This document shows, in pieces, positions 1-10,926 of a stretch of 64,000 nucleotides of DNA. Both the position numbers and the translations under genes were made by a program. The notes under the pieces were generated by a model. That model made no database searches and had not been told where the DNA came from. It saw only the letters and a list, made by a program, of their open reading frames with translations. Origin of the DNA: Paraphysoderma sedebokerense (Eukaryota > Blastocladiomycota > Physodermatomycetes > Physodermatales > Physodermataceae). The stretch covers positions 310,001-374,000 of the forward strand of contig JAHLJZ010000010.1 of assembly GCA_025602915.1 (NCBI GenBank). Reading direction: 5' to 3'. The stretch's first letter is position 1. Each line of letters begins with the position of its first letter.

Positions 1-243
1 GTATCCTTTGCCACTCGATCACTGGAGTAAATGATTCTAATCAACTTGGAATACGACTTACGGATTGTATCGATCAAACAATAGATGCGTCAAAAAGACT
101 GTGAAATCGTTTAATTGTAACTCAGAGACTTGGAATCCTTCTTCAACACATCCATGTACAAACTGTATGTATTTATCAATTCTCACACCAAAACTAGAGT
201 TTACATTGTTCTGATTCTGTATCTTTTGCGCATGTGTTTAGGT

Positions 244-1948
244 ATGCAACAAGTTCCCTCAAATCTGCTTCAAAGCCATTTAAGAAGTTGCCGGGGTCTT
301 CGAAACTCTCCAACTAGAATATTTTCTGCTTCTTCAGCACCATTAGAACAATGCTCAGTTTCACATCATACTCCAAATATACAGTACCGTTCGAATTTCA
401 GTTCAACGCCCCACGTCAATTTAGATTTAAATATTGATTCGTTATCACTGTACCATCCATCGATACCAAAATCGAATTCAAAAGTACAAACTTCATTATT
501 GAAAACAACCGATGATCAACGAATCGAGTATGTTCCTCAGACATACACGCAGCCACCGCAGCATTCGATACATCATCCTCCGTTCGGATTAAATTCAGTA
601 TCAACTTTACAACCTTTTCCAACCGCTAGCGAAGATAATTCTGCTTATCCTCAGAATATCCATAATGATTATCAACCACCGCATTCGAATAACCATCTTC
701 ACTCGGCAGATCGATATCAAACCACAGTACAGTATCCAAATTCAAATGATAGTTACCCGCCAGGGAAAGGTGTTTCGAGTATCCAAAAAGTAGAGGTGAT
801 TCATGAACTAAATGACAGGTATCCAGGTAACAATCGTAATGACGTTGCCGAATCGGGAGGAGAGATTCAAAGGGTAGCTTGTCCATCTTGCGAACGGAAA
901 TTTGCTCCAGATGTATTGGTAATTCTATATATCCATATTCAACGTTCCAAAGAATCTATTCAGATTTCAATTTCTCGTAAAACACTCTAATAGGAACGAC
1001 ATGTACCGTCTTGTACCAAACTCAAAACGAAAAAACGAGCCGTATTTAACGCGCAAGCGAAAAGAGTACACGGCACCGAAATGGAGAAATACGTGGCCAA
1101 GAGTAACACCGATTTAACCAAAACTCCGGGAAATCCAGGTACAATTGATGGATCAAATCATAGTCACGGTGATTCAGGGAATAAATATGATGAAGAACCG
1201 ATTCTGGTTAAAAAGAAAAAAGTAAGTTTAATATTAAACCTTTATAACGCGCGAATTTATTTAGACTGAATTTAATTATATTGTAACCTTATAGCCCAAA
1301 AAACCAAAACAAACTCTTACCGAACCATCAACACCAAACTCTAACCCGTTAAACAACCCCACTTCTTCAACTGCTATATCCGCATCTACCACCCACGCGC
1401 CAACCCAACCTACATCTGTTCCTGCACCTGCACCAGCATCAGTACCGCCGAAACCAAAAAGACAACATAAATTCCCCCCTCAACCATCTACCGAAGACTA
1501 TATAACTTGTCCAACTTGTACCCGTCGATTCGGACAAGAACAATCAGAACGTCATATTCCCTGGTGTAAATCCCAATCTCTCAAAAACGAGGCCAAGAAG
1601 TCCGCAAAGTCAGCTAAATCTGTTCCTCCCAACGGTGGTCCCGGTGGCAGCGGAGTCGGTGGTGGAGGTGGTGGGAATGGCGGCGAAATCGATAAAGAAG
1701 AGTTACTTAAAAAACGGGTAAGTTATCAACCACCGTTACCTGGACGAAAAGGGAAAAGTAAATGTAAAGATCAAGTGACAATGGAACCGAGTCATCGTGA
1801 ACAAGGGGGAGAGTCGGGAGGTGATAGTAGGAATCAGGTGGTACCGTCAACGTCAATGGTGTCGCCTTTGTTTTGTTCGGCTTGTGGGAATAGGTTTCCG
1901 ACGAGTCAAGCGAAATTTTGTTTCGAGTGTGGTAATAGAAGAGGGTGA
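244..1948 (+). CDS. C2HC zinc-finger protein (ZC2HC1-like) with C-terminal zinc ribbon
   Basis: Probable zinc-binding protein of the ZC2HC1 type; its cellular role is unknown. Three exons are inferred: 244-918, 992-1218 and 1294-1948. Joining the first two completes the finger CPSCERKFAPDVLERHVPSC. A second finger in exon 3 reads CPTCTRRFGQEQSERHIPWC. Both fit C-x2-C-x11-H-x3-C. The C-terminus adds a four-cysteine ribbon (CSACGNRF then CFECGNRR) just before the stop. Between these lie long linkers rich in Ser, Pro, Gln and Gly that look disordered. The start at 244 is the first ATG after a possible acceptor-like TTTAG; an upstream in-frame ATG at 154 would add a hydrophobic leader and seems less likely. 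The two C2HC fingers are secure, the 5' end is not. Confidence 0.8.
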
Positions 1949-2865
1949 AATTGTATTTGGAAATTTAGACCATGGAATAGTTTTCTTTTTTTATGTCTGA
2001 TGTCTTTTATTCCGTGTTTGATGTATTATGATTGAACCGTAGAAAATGAAATGACTGTATAATCTCGATGAATTGAATGAAAATATAGAATATATATTTC
2101 GGTTGATGTGGCATCATTTAATAATTTATATACTCGATTCATATATATGTACAACCAAAATTGTTTCTTTGGTGTCTGTTACCCGCGCACGCTTTCCTTT
2201 TCTTCACTTTTGTTTTTACTGATTCACGAAGGAACCAACACTAACAATCAACAGTCATTCCCGAGACAGTTATATAACATGGTACCAAAACTTTATGTCA
2301 CTGCGTCAGCTATCGGTTTTAGTATTTTCAGATAGTGAAGTAGTAGACCACAAAAAAAACGAAGTAGAAAGCGTAGGCGTAGCACAGGAAATGAGCAGAT
2401 TCGTCAGACTTATATTCTGTACCTTACGGTTTTTTTATCTGCACTGAAATAAATTAAGAATAACGAAAAAGAATTTTAAGATTCTATCGGAATGTTTTCA
2501 GCCGGGAATATTGAATAATTTAAGAATCGCTAAAGCACTAATTCATGATAACGGCATTGCTCTTCTTTGCTTGATTATCTGAACTGCAGAATAACTATGG
2601 TAGTTTTAAGTGTTGTATCCGTTGGAGGAGGATGACGGGTCAGTTGTGGCGTGTCTTACAGGAATGTTGTTTCGGGATCTGAATTATCTGCAATTGATTG
2701 TTTTGAACTTGAATTAAGATGTTGTGGCGGGGAAATGATGCTGTACAGAAACAAAGTTTTCGGTTTTCTTCGATGTCTGGAATCTGAATGGTTGACTCTC
2801 CTGGGATGCATCAAGTTGAAGGTTACACGGGCACGGTCGGAATCAGTTCGCCAGAGAGTTGCTAA
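1949..2865. other. Intergenic stretch without a recognised gene
   Basis: This holds the 3' flank of the zinc-finger gene and the poorly resolved 3' end of the palmitoyltransferase gene. A minus-strand open stretch near 2655-2860 is long but does not join in phase to the upstream exon. It may be untranslated sequence or a missed last exon. No RNA gene or repeat was seen. Confidence 0.4.
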
Positions 2866-4062
2866 TCAATATATGTTTGTGAATGATACTTTCAGTTTGA
2901 ACCCTAGATGAATACTCAGACGACATACCCTTTTAAACCCTCGAGCCCACAACCGTAGGCGATCAAAGTCAACTCGTCGCCCTCTCGGTCTACTATGGAA
3001 TATGAATGCAACATTTGTTAGCCTATCATCGTTGCACATGGATTGCACGAAGAATAATGGTGATAAGAGTAAAATAAAAAGCAAACATACCTGGTCCAGG
3101 GATTTTCCCAATCGTTTTTGTCCAGTTGACACCATTGATTCGTGGTCAGATTATACCACCACAGTCTAGCATGGAACAGCCACAACCACAGTACGAATGC
3201 AACAGGGACAATCAATGTAACAGCATAAATTGTAAAGAGAATAATGATATTTTCGGGCAATATGTTTGGCATTACTTTGGATGCGTGGTCGATCAATAAT
3301 TGTTTAGTTTCAGGGGATTGGTAGTATAAGTTGAGAATAAACAGGGAGGAATACGATAAAAACAAGAGGATGACGAAGGCGAGGGTGATGAGAGTAAAGA
3401 AGGCATTATAATTGGAGGAGTTGATGCAGTAGTTTAAGAATCCGCAGTGATGATCCAGGTCTTGCACACATTTGTTGCACCGTTTACAGTGATAGGTGGC
3501 GTCTTTACTGTGATTCAGTGGGGGTTTGGGTGGGCGCATAATCCACAAAATAGCATTGCGACATGTGAGTTGGGAATTTCCCAAATTTCAAGAGTTGAGT
3601 TACAGTCAAGAAACAGCCGCTGAGAACAAAAAAGAACTAAAAATTGAAGACGTACACTGTTACTCGACAGACTTTACATTTTCCAAATTGATCGATCAGT
3701 ATTTCGGCGATGCTGATGGACACATTCAAGTCTCCCGGTTTTAATTTAGTCCTTCCTGGCTTCACTCGAGAGTCTTCAGTGTCTCTTGTGCCAATGTAGA
3801 TGATCAGAGCGACACAGGTGATGCTGGCTAGGACTGGGAGGATCGTTGTGGCGAGTTTGAGAGAGGGGAAACCATCGGGGACGAGGGTTGAGAGCCAGAA
3901 TACGCTGGAGAGTGTGGCGTAGAGGACAAATAGCCAGAGGAATCTGAATTCCCAAGAGTAGGGAGGGGCGAATGCGGACTTTCTGGGGTTGTAGGAGAGG
4001 GAATTAGAGTTTCTGGGTTGTGGGAGGGAGTGGAGGGGGAGGAGGGAGGAGGGGTCTGGCAT
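2866..4062 (-). CDS. DHHC-type palmitoyltransferase
   Basis: Protein S-acyltransferase, expected to attach palmitate to cysteines of membrane-associated proteins in Golgi, ER or plasma membrane. Exon 1 (4062-3656) encodes two membrane segments and the first zinc cysteines (CKVC). An intron at 3655-3508 joins it in phase to the exon holding HCKRCNKC and the DHHC motif, restoring the family spacing of nine residues between the second Cys and the HC pair. Two more membrane segments follow, giving the usual four-TM layout with a cytosolic DHHC loop. The residues after DHHC are Gly-Phe instead of the usual Pro-Trp. The 3' end is uncertain: a donor at about 3092 leads to either of two acceptors, and the last exon boundary near 2866 is a guess. 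Family assignment is secure. Confidence 0.85.
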
Positions 4063-4462
4063 GTATTGTGAGCGTGGGGTGTATAGTGCAGTATATAGAT
4101 GTCAGAGTGTATAATGTACACAAGGGTGTATGATATAATCAGAAGAGGGAATGGCGAGGGACAGCACGCGCTCCCTCTTTGGCAGTGTGTGGAATCTGGA
4201 TCGATATTGCATACCATGGATGCACTCCCTGGCAATGCCCTCCTTCTCTGTCAGATAGAATCTAAGTAATGTGCTGTGGACAATAGTGTATCTATAATAA
4301 TAATAATAGGATGATGTCGTTCATACGGATATCCGCTGTGTTGGGGTGCGCTTGTGACCAGAGACTCGGTGTGCGCACGCTCCCTTAGTCATCCTCTTTC
4401 TTTTTTCATCTCTCTCTTTTACACCACTCTCTTTATTTATATCCCCATCTCTATTTTATAGC
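4063..4462. promoter_or_regulatory. Divergent intergenic region
   Basis: About 400 bp separate the start of the palmitoyltransferase (leftward) and of the FAD protein (rightward). A T/C-rich tract runs to within about 20 bp of the rightward start. No specific factor site can be named. Its role as a shared promoter is inferred only from geometry. Confidence 0.4.
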
Positions 4463-6668
4463 ATGGCCAAGAAGAACCGCTCGCCCTCGCCCTCGCCCTC
4501 TCAACCAACAGACAATACTAAAAGAGTCGCAGTCATTGGATCTGGTAACCACATCAACTGTCCCTTCCCACTTGACCCTCCAAACCCTCCATTCGCACTC
4601 ACACTCACTCACACACTCACACTTTTGCCTCATGTTCTATAAACAGGCCTCGCAGGATTGACTATAGCCTACCTACTGACGAACCCTGTCAGCAAGCACT
4701 CGACAAATGTCAAGTATGAAGTCACCATCTTTGACAAAACTCTGGCCCCGGGAATGGACAGCGGTAGCTTGGATCTCGCCCTGATGAAATCTGTACTGTC
4801 GGAAAATGACTTGAAAACAATGCAACAGCTAGACATGTCTGGCAGAGTCGACGTCCCCCTTCGTTCTTTTCAACCTTCTTACTACCCCACTCTATGGAAT
4901 CTGTACAAGTATCTGGTACGAGTGAAAAACATCATCCCAAATTTATTTTTTTTTCTTTTTTGCTTAGATGCCTTCATTCCCAATCAAATTTGGTACAACA
5001 CATACCGAAATTCAAATTCGATAAACTAAATTTGTAAACTTGTATATGTAGGACATTCCAATCCGCAGAGCATCACATAGCATATGCTGGGGTCATGCGA
5101 AAATTGTTCAAGACAAATGTGCGTCTTTCCCTGTCCCTTCACTTTTTTTCAACTACTTTATCCCCTGCGTGCTTTGTACCAGCGCCCGGATCTTTGTTCA
5201 ATCTTTGATCTAACGCACTCATTGTCTGATACCCGAAATAGTCAATTACCTCAAGACGATATTCAACTACAGAACTCTCAACATGTTGCAATACACGCTT
5301 CCCATACCCTCCCGCTATCCTCATACGTTCACAGTCATTTATCACTGGTTTCGATTGATATCTGCAGCTTCCGCTCTCAATTCACAACAAATGTCGAGCC
5401 TAAATATGTCGATCGGCGAATACCTTCGAAAGAACGAATATCCTGAATCATTTATAAATGATATCTTTATTCCATTTTGGTGCGCGATTTGCACATGCCC
5501 TCCGCAAGATACTGAAGCATACCCGGCAAATATCATTCTGGAAATGTTGAACAGAGGATTGACCGAAGAAGGTGTATATCAAGTGACTTGTGGCATTAAA
5601 ACTGTTTGCTCCAAACTCTTACAGTTCATCCCAAGCGAAAGCATGAAATTTGGATACGAAGTAACGTCTGTTGTTGCCAAAAACTCAAAGTCATCAACTG
5701 ATCCAAATATCGTCGTCAATTTCACTCCTCCCCCGGATGCGGTGGACACTGCGGGATCGTCTGATACTTTCCACCACGTCATCTTTGCGACTCCTCTCAA
5801 TGTCACTGCCAAAATCCTTACTAAACACCCCAACGCTTCTAAACCATCATCAAAATATCATGCACCACCGTCTGATTTAATTGCAGCTCTACAAACTGTT
5901 CCGTATCATCAACTCGCCGTTACCGTCCATACTGACCAGTCCGTGATGCCCCCATCACAATCTGATTGGCGTGAAATCAACATTTTCACAATCCCTTCCG
6001 AATCACCCGCCAACTCAAAAGTAAAACAATTTCCTCAATGTACGTCGACCGTCTATCTCAACACACTCCATCCTCACCTCTGTCAACTCCCTTCAACGAT
6101 CCCACCCCTCTTCCAAACTCAAAATCCTCTCACACCCATCCCTGATTCTAAAATCTTGAAAACGACAATCTTCCCCCGCGCTTCCGTGACCTCTGCTTCC
6201 CTGAACGCCTTGAACGTGATTTATGATTTCCAAGGACACAACAACATGTTCTTTGTAGGATCAGCTTGTTACCCTGGTGTTCCATTACTAGAAGGCTGTG
6301 TCGCTACTTCGATTGACGTGGCGAAAAGATTAGGTGTCGATAGACCCTGGCAAGTCAGTGAAGTCGAGTATCGACCCTTATTTGAACTAGAAGAGTACCA
6401 AGAGGGATACCAAAAATGGAAAGCCGCACAAACTCAACCCGACAAAAAAGAAGGCAAACATTCAAAAGATACCGAACATCCTAAGGAACTTAAAAAAGAT
6501 GACGAAACAAGGTTAAAATTTGTGGAAGCTTATTTTTTGGGAAAATTAAGAAAAAGAAATGAACCCGTTAGACAGACTTTTCCTTTGGTGGATTTAACAA
6601 AATTATTGGTCGCCTTTGGTGCGGTTGGAGTGGGTGCTATCACTTTTTTTAAATTATACAAACGATAA
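4463..6668 (+). CDS. FAD-dependent amine-oxidase-like oxidoreductase, tail-anchored
   Basis: Flavoprotein resembling the COG2907/amine-oxidase group; substrate unknown. Four exons are inferred: 4463-4544, 4647-4915, 5052-5118 and 5242-6668, with phases that match throughout. Exons 1 and 2 together form the dinucleotide-binding motif VAVIGSGLAGLTIAYLL. The middle carries the family-like stretch MSIGEYLRKNEYPESFINDI followed by a Pro-rich segment, and near the C-terminus PGVPLLEGCVATSIDVAKRL matches the FAD-contact region of the fold. The protein ends in a hydrophobic helix followed by KLYKR, which looks like a membrane tail anchor. The 5119-5241 intron uses the acceptor GAAATAG and is the least certain junction. 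Confident for family, not for reaction. Confidence 0.8.
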
Positions 6669-7322
6669 ATTATTTCTAGTTTATCCTTCTTTTTCCTTTA
6701 TTTTTTGGTATTTCTGTTTTCCGTTGTAAAACATTGATCAAACCATCAATCACAAGAACGAGAAACGAACATTTAATTTTTGTATTTTTGTTCTTTGTCT
6801 TAATTATTATCATTATTCTAAAACAAACCAAAAGTTAAATACAATCCATGATTTATTCCTCAATCCTAAAGTTTCAAACTCTGTAAAAACTACTCCTACT
6901 TTCCCCTCTCATTTTTATTAAATTTTTCTGATCAGGTTCCGATTTATCCATGAATCCAAGAAATGACCAAAAAAAAAATTGAAGTAAATTGATTTTTATT
7001 CTGAATCCAAATTTGGTTATTTTACATGAATGGTTAATGAGTATAGATAGATTAGTAATTACACTGACGATCATTTTCTTTTTTTTTTTTGTTTTCTTTT
7101 TTCTTTCCCTTCCTTTAACTGGTTTTGGTGAATCAGAGTCATGAGTTTTTGAAACTGGAAGGTAACTAAAGATAAGTCGACGTTTAAGGGATATCGAATA
7201 AAAAATTCATACGAGTTTTCGTTAACAAGGAGGGGAGGAAAGAAGAAGAAAAAGTATCAAGATATAACGAATTACGAAATGACGAATTAAAAAAGGATTT
7301 TGAAACGATTTTGAAGAAACTT
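6669..7322. other. Convergent intergenic region, AT-rich
   Basis: Some 650 bp lie between the stop codons of two converging genes. The sequence is AT-rich with a poly-T run near 7076-7090. It probably contains both 3' untranslated regions. I see no further gene, RNA or repeat here. Confidence 0.6.
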
Positions 7323-10300
7323 TTATTTTTTCTCAATCTTCTCAAATAAGGTTCCTTTCCCCGTACTTTTTAGTAACTCGTCCGCTCTAACTTCTTGCGG
7401 TCGCAAATCTAACCCATCTTTAAACTTATCCGCCAAAACTCTTCCTATTCCGATTAATATAGGATAAACAAACTGATGTTGAGGCGGCATATCGCTTAAA
7501 CAACGGACTTCTTCGAGCATTGTTTTTTCGGTTTTGTAGAGTTGTAAAGAAAGGAGAGGATCAGAAGAGTGTGGGATTGTAGTTGGGGTTGTGGTGGATG
7601 TGGATGTTGCGTGGGATTTTACGAACTCTTCGGTAGCCATTTTGTAGGAGTCAATGTAGCGGTAACAGGTGAATGCGTAATTTCGATGAATGGGTTCGGT
7701 CATGACGGAAGAAGAGGAAGGGGCGCCGCTGCCATCGTGTTTTCGTATCTCGGAGTGAAGAGAACTCAATTTGCGATAGTAGATGAGGGATTCAAGAAAC
7801 CAACTGAAATAATGGGTTGGTAAATCGATAATGTTAACATCGAGATAATAAGAAGTATAAGGCAAAGAGAACAAAGGAACGGGCGAGGAGACTTACCAAT
7901 AACCAACCAGAGGTCTCACCTTTGGCTTGGTCAATTTCGCAATGGCAAAACGCACACTGGTTACGTACTCCCTTAGTTTATTCCAATCACAGGAAACACG
8001 CTGACTCGGTTGCATTTTCGAAACATATGTATACTCTTCCAGAAAGTACGGGATACTTAAGAAAGCGTAATAGACTTTCAAACATTTTAACCTTTCCGGT
8101 GTTTCTGACGTTTGTTCCTTTGCATTGTCTCCGTTTGACTTCCACAGATCTTTACAATTTTTGGCGGTATCATGAGCTAAATTCTTTCTTGCATCGAAAT
8201 CCGATTTCGGCATCGCAATAGCGTAACGGAACTCTCTAGATGCAAGCGGCATAGGGTGCGGGCTACCCAGAGAAGCTCTCGAATCTGGAGTAGATACACG
8301 AACATCCGAAGATTTGTCGTCATCACGGTTAACGGCAGACAAATGTGACGTTTTTCGTATCCTGTCTTTTTTGCTCTTCTCACGTTCCAAATCTTTTGAC
8401 CGAGACCGTCGCTCTGTACTTCGGTATCGTCGGCGCCGACGTTTCGAGGAAGACTCAGATGAAGAAGAATGAGAACTATCGGAGTCGGATTCAGTCTCAT
8501 CTCTCCTACGTTTCTTTTTGTCGCGGTAATGACTTCTCTCAGAATCTCGTCTCCGCCGTCTACTCGACTCTCGACTTGAATCTCGACTCGAACTCCGCCT
8601 ACGAGATGAATTTAACCTTCGTCTAGACACTTGACGGCGGTTTCTATCTTTGTAACTACTTCTATCGCCTCTACTTTTACTTCCGTCTCGTTCCCTGCGA
8701 TCATCGTGTTTTTCTTTGCCTTTCTCCCCGTCTCGAGAACTACTTTCTTTGCCTGTGTCCCCGACACGAGATTTTTTCCGTTCGCGAGACGATCCTTTCT
8801 TGCGTACTGGACTTCGACTACGTGATCTACGAGAGCTTCGGCTTTCACGGGGTGACGATTTCCTCTTATCTAGTTGCCCGGACATCTCGGAAACAGGAGA
8901 GTTGGCGCCGCTGGGAGCCAGCTCACCTTCTTCTTCGATATCGTTCGAAGCTTTGGTAACAATGTCAGGGGGGTTATCTGCATTAACTATACAAGTGCTG
9001 GTCAATCACGTTGACTCGCATCATGCCAACTTATGAAGGGAGAGAAGGCAGAATAACGCCATACCTGCGGAAAGCGGAGTCGGTTCTTGTTTCGTTTGGG
9101 CTTCCTGTTTCCCCAAATTCTCAGTTTCATTGCCACTATTCCTTTTCTCCGTGACTTCCTTCTCTCTTTCCTTCAACTCAGACAAATTGGGGTTCTGAGA
9201 TACTTTCTTGCCTTCTAAATTTGGTATTTTCGAACCATGTGCATTCGTTGTGTCTTGCCTACTGTCGTCTTGTTTCTTCTCTTCTGCTTTCACTTTAGAA
9301 TCAACGTTATTGACGGCTGAAATTTTCTTGTTCTCTTTCTCTGGAGGTTTTTTCGGAGACTCTTCCTTAACTGATATTATCTTTCGACTTTCCAGCCCAT
9401 CGGCTGCCTTTTCATCAAGTTCCATATCGACTGGTCCCTGCAAGTTCGATACATCGCTTTCTGTTGCACTTTCATTTTTTCTAATCTTAACTTCTCCTTT
9501 CAGCGTTGCCTTTGACTTAAGGGAATCAATTTCCTTGTTGCTTTTATCGCTCAGCTTCATTTTGACGACTCGAACATCCTTTGATAACTTCATTCGCACA
9601 ATGCGTTTATCGGTTTCAGATGAAACTGACGTTTTCGAGGACCGAGATAGTCTGGCACCGGCGCTCCTATTCCGTGCTGAAGTTCTTAATTTAGATGACA
9701 TAAATATGTCACCATTAACTCCTTCCGAGTCCGCACTGATAGAGGACAATTGTAAATAGGGGGTAATTCAAAGCGATGCCAACGAAAAGGCCAAAAATGT
9801 ATTATCAAAGAAGAAATAGAAATAAGTCACACACCTATGAGTCGACAACTTGTCGTTTATATTCCAGTCATCATCACTAGACTCTGTTCCATCTTTGCAC
9901 GCAAGAATTTCAGATGGCGGTGGTATCAGTTTGGACTGGGGTAGAAAAGTTAAAGACTCGACATGCCTTTTCAAGTCATGAATATCGGTAGGAGAAGAGT
10001 TGATTTTGCCTAAAGGAGAATGTTTGATAGATGGAAGCGTGGGAGATATCTTGGAAGGGATTACTGGCATTGTCGGGATAGTGATTGATGATATCGCGGG
10101 GACCACATCTTTTGACCCCGTACCGGACGGTTCGGTCAACGTGCGTTTGCTCGATGATGAAGACGGCTTTTTGGAAGAATGAGTCGAGTTTAGGACGGAT
10201 GATTTAGTGCTATCTTTATTTTTGGAGTTGGTGAGTGAGGACGAAATATTAGGTTTCGTTGGATTTTGAGATATCGACTTGGCCACAGGCTGCTGACTTT

Positions 10301-10655
10301 CCGAGACATCAAGAGATGAAGCATCAGAGGATGAAACGGAAGGTTTCGTATTCCTTAGTGATCCTGTTGACGACGATTTTGATATTCCTGCTTTGGGCAG
10401 TCGAGATGCCGTTTTTGCGGAAACCGAATTTGAACTCGGCGACGTTGAATCATCTCGTTCTTTTATCTGGTATTGACTCGGCAAGTATGCAGGGTGATTA
10501 TAGACAAAATCCTTGAGTGATTTCTTTGTACATCTTATATGCGGGGGCGGTTGAATAAAAGTACCATACTCCAAAACATTATCCGGCAAATAGGCAACCA
10601 AGCGTTCTTTGAGGAATTGAATTTTTGATTGCAATTCCGCATCAGACATGGTCAT
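7323..10655 (-). CDS. Large Ser-rich/RS-domain nuclear protein with helical C-terminal domain
   Basis: Not recognised with certainty. Four exons are inferred: 10655-9835, 9735-9066, about 8987-7897 and about 7807-7323, with in-phase joins and a product near 1,000 residues. The N-terminus has a short conserved-looking segment (YLPDNVLEYGTFIQPPPHIR) followed by a long Ser/Thr/Pro/Lys-rich region. The centre is a dense Arg-Ser block (for example RSRSRSPVRKK), typical of nuclear splicing or transcription proteins. The last roughly 260 residues are predicted helical: ARKNLAHDTAKNCKDLW, an LKVYYAFLSIPYFLEEY helix, then a helix with FLESLIYYRKLSSLHSE. The order and spacing loosely recall the C-terminal homology domain of AF4/FMR2 proteins of the super elongation complex, but that is a weak visual match and could be wrong. 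Confidence 0.6.
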
Positions 10656-10926
10656 ATGGGGTATAGAGGGATGAAAATTTTGAGGGTATAAATGTTAACA
10701 AAATTGTCCTTGCAAAAGAGAAGGGAAGCGGGATACTAGACTGCGGATAAGAATGATGGCAACAGATGACGGAGACGTCCGTGCCAGATTGGAGTCTTGG
10801 ATGCAAAACTCCATCCTCACGCCACACTTGGCTTTGATGATTGTACTTATTTATTCTTCACGGTCTGGAAAAATGCGGATTGTCTAAGTATAATTCGGCC
10901 TAATAATCACAAACATTTATTCACAT

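Noticed and set aside
2651-2911. 86-codon plus-strand frame
   Set aside because: Overlaps the 3' region of the palmitoyltransferase gene on the other strand and has no recognisable domain.
8611-9759. Several plus-strand open frames rich in Ser, Phe and Leu
   Set aside because: They are antisense reflections of the RS-rich and Lys/Glu-rich minus-strand gene.
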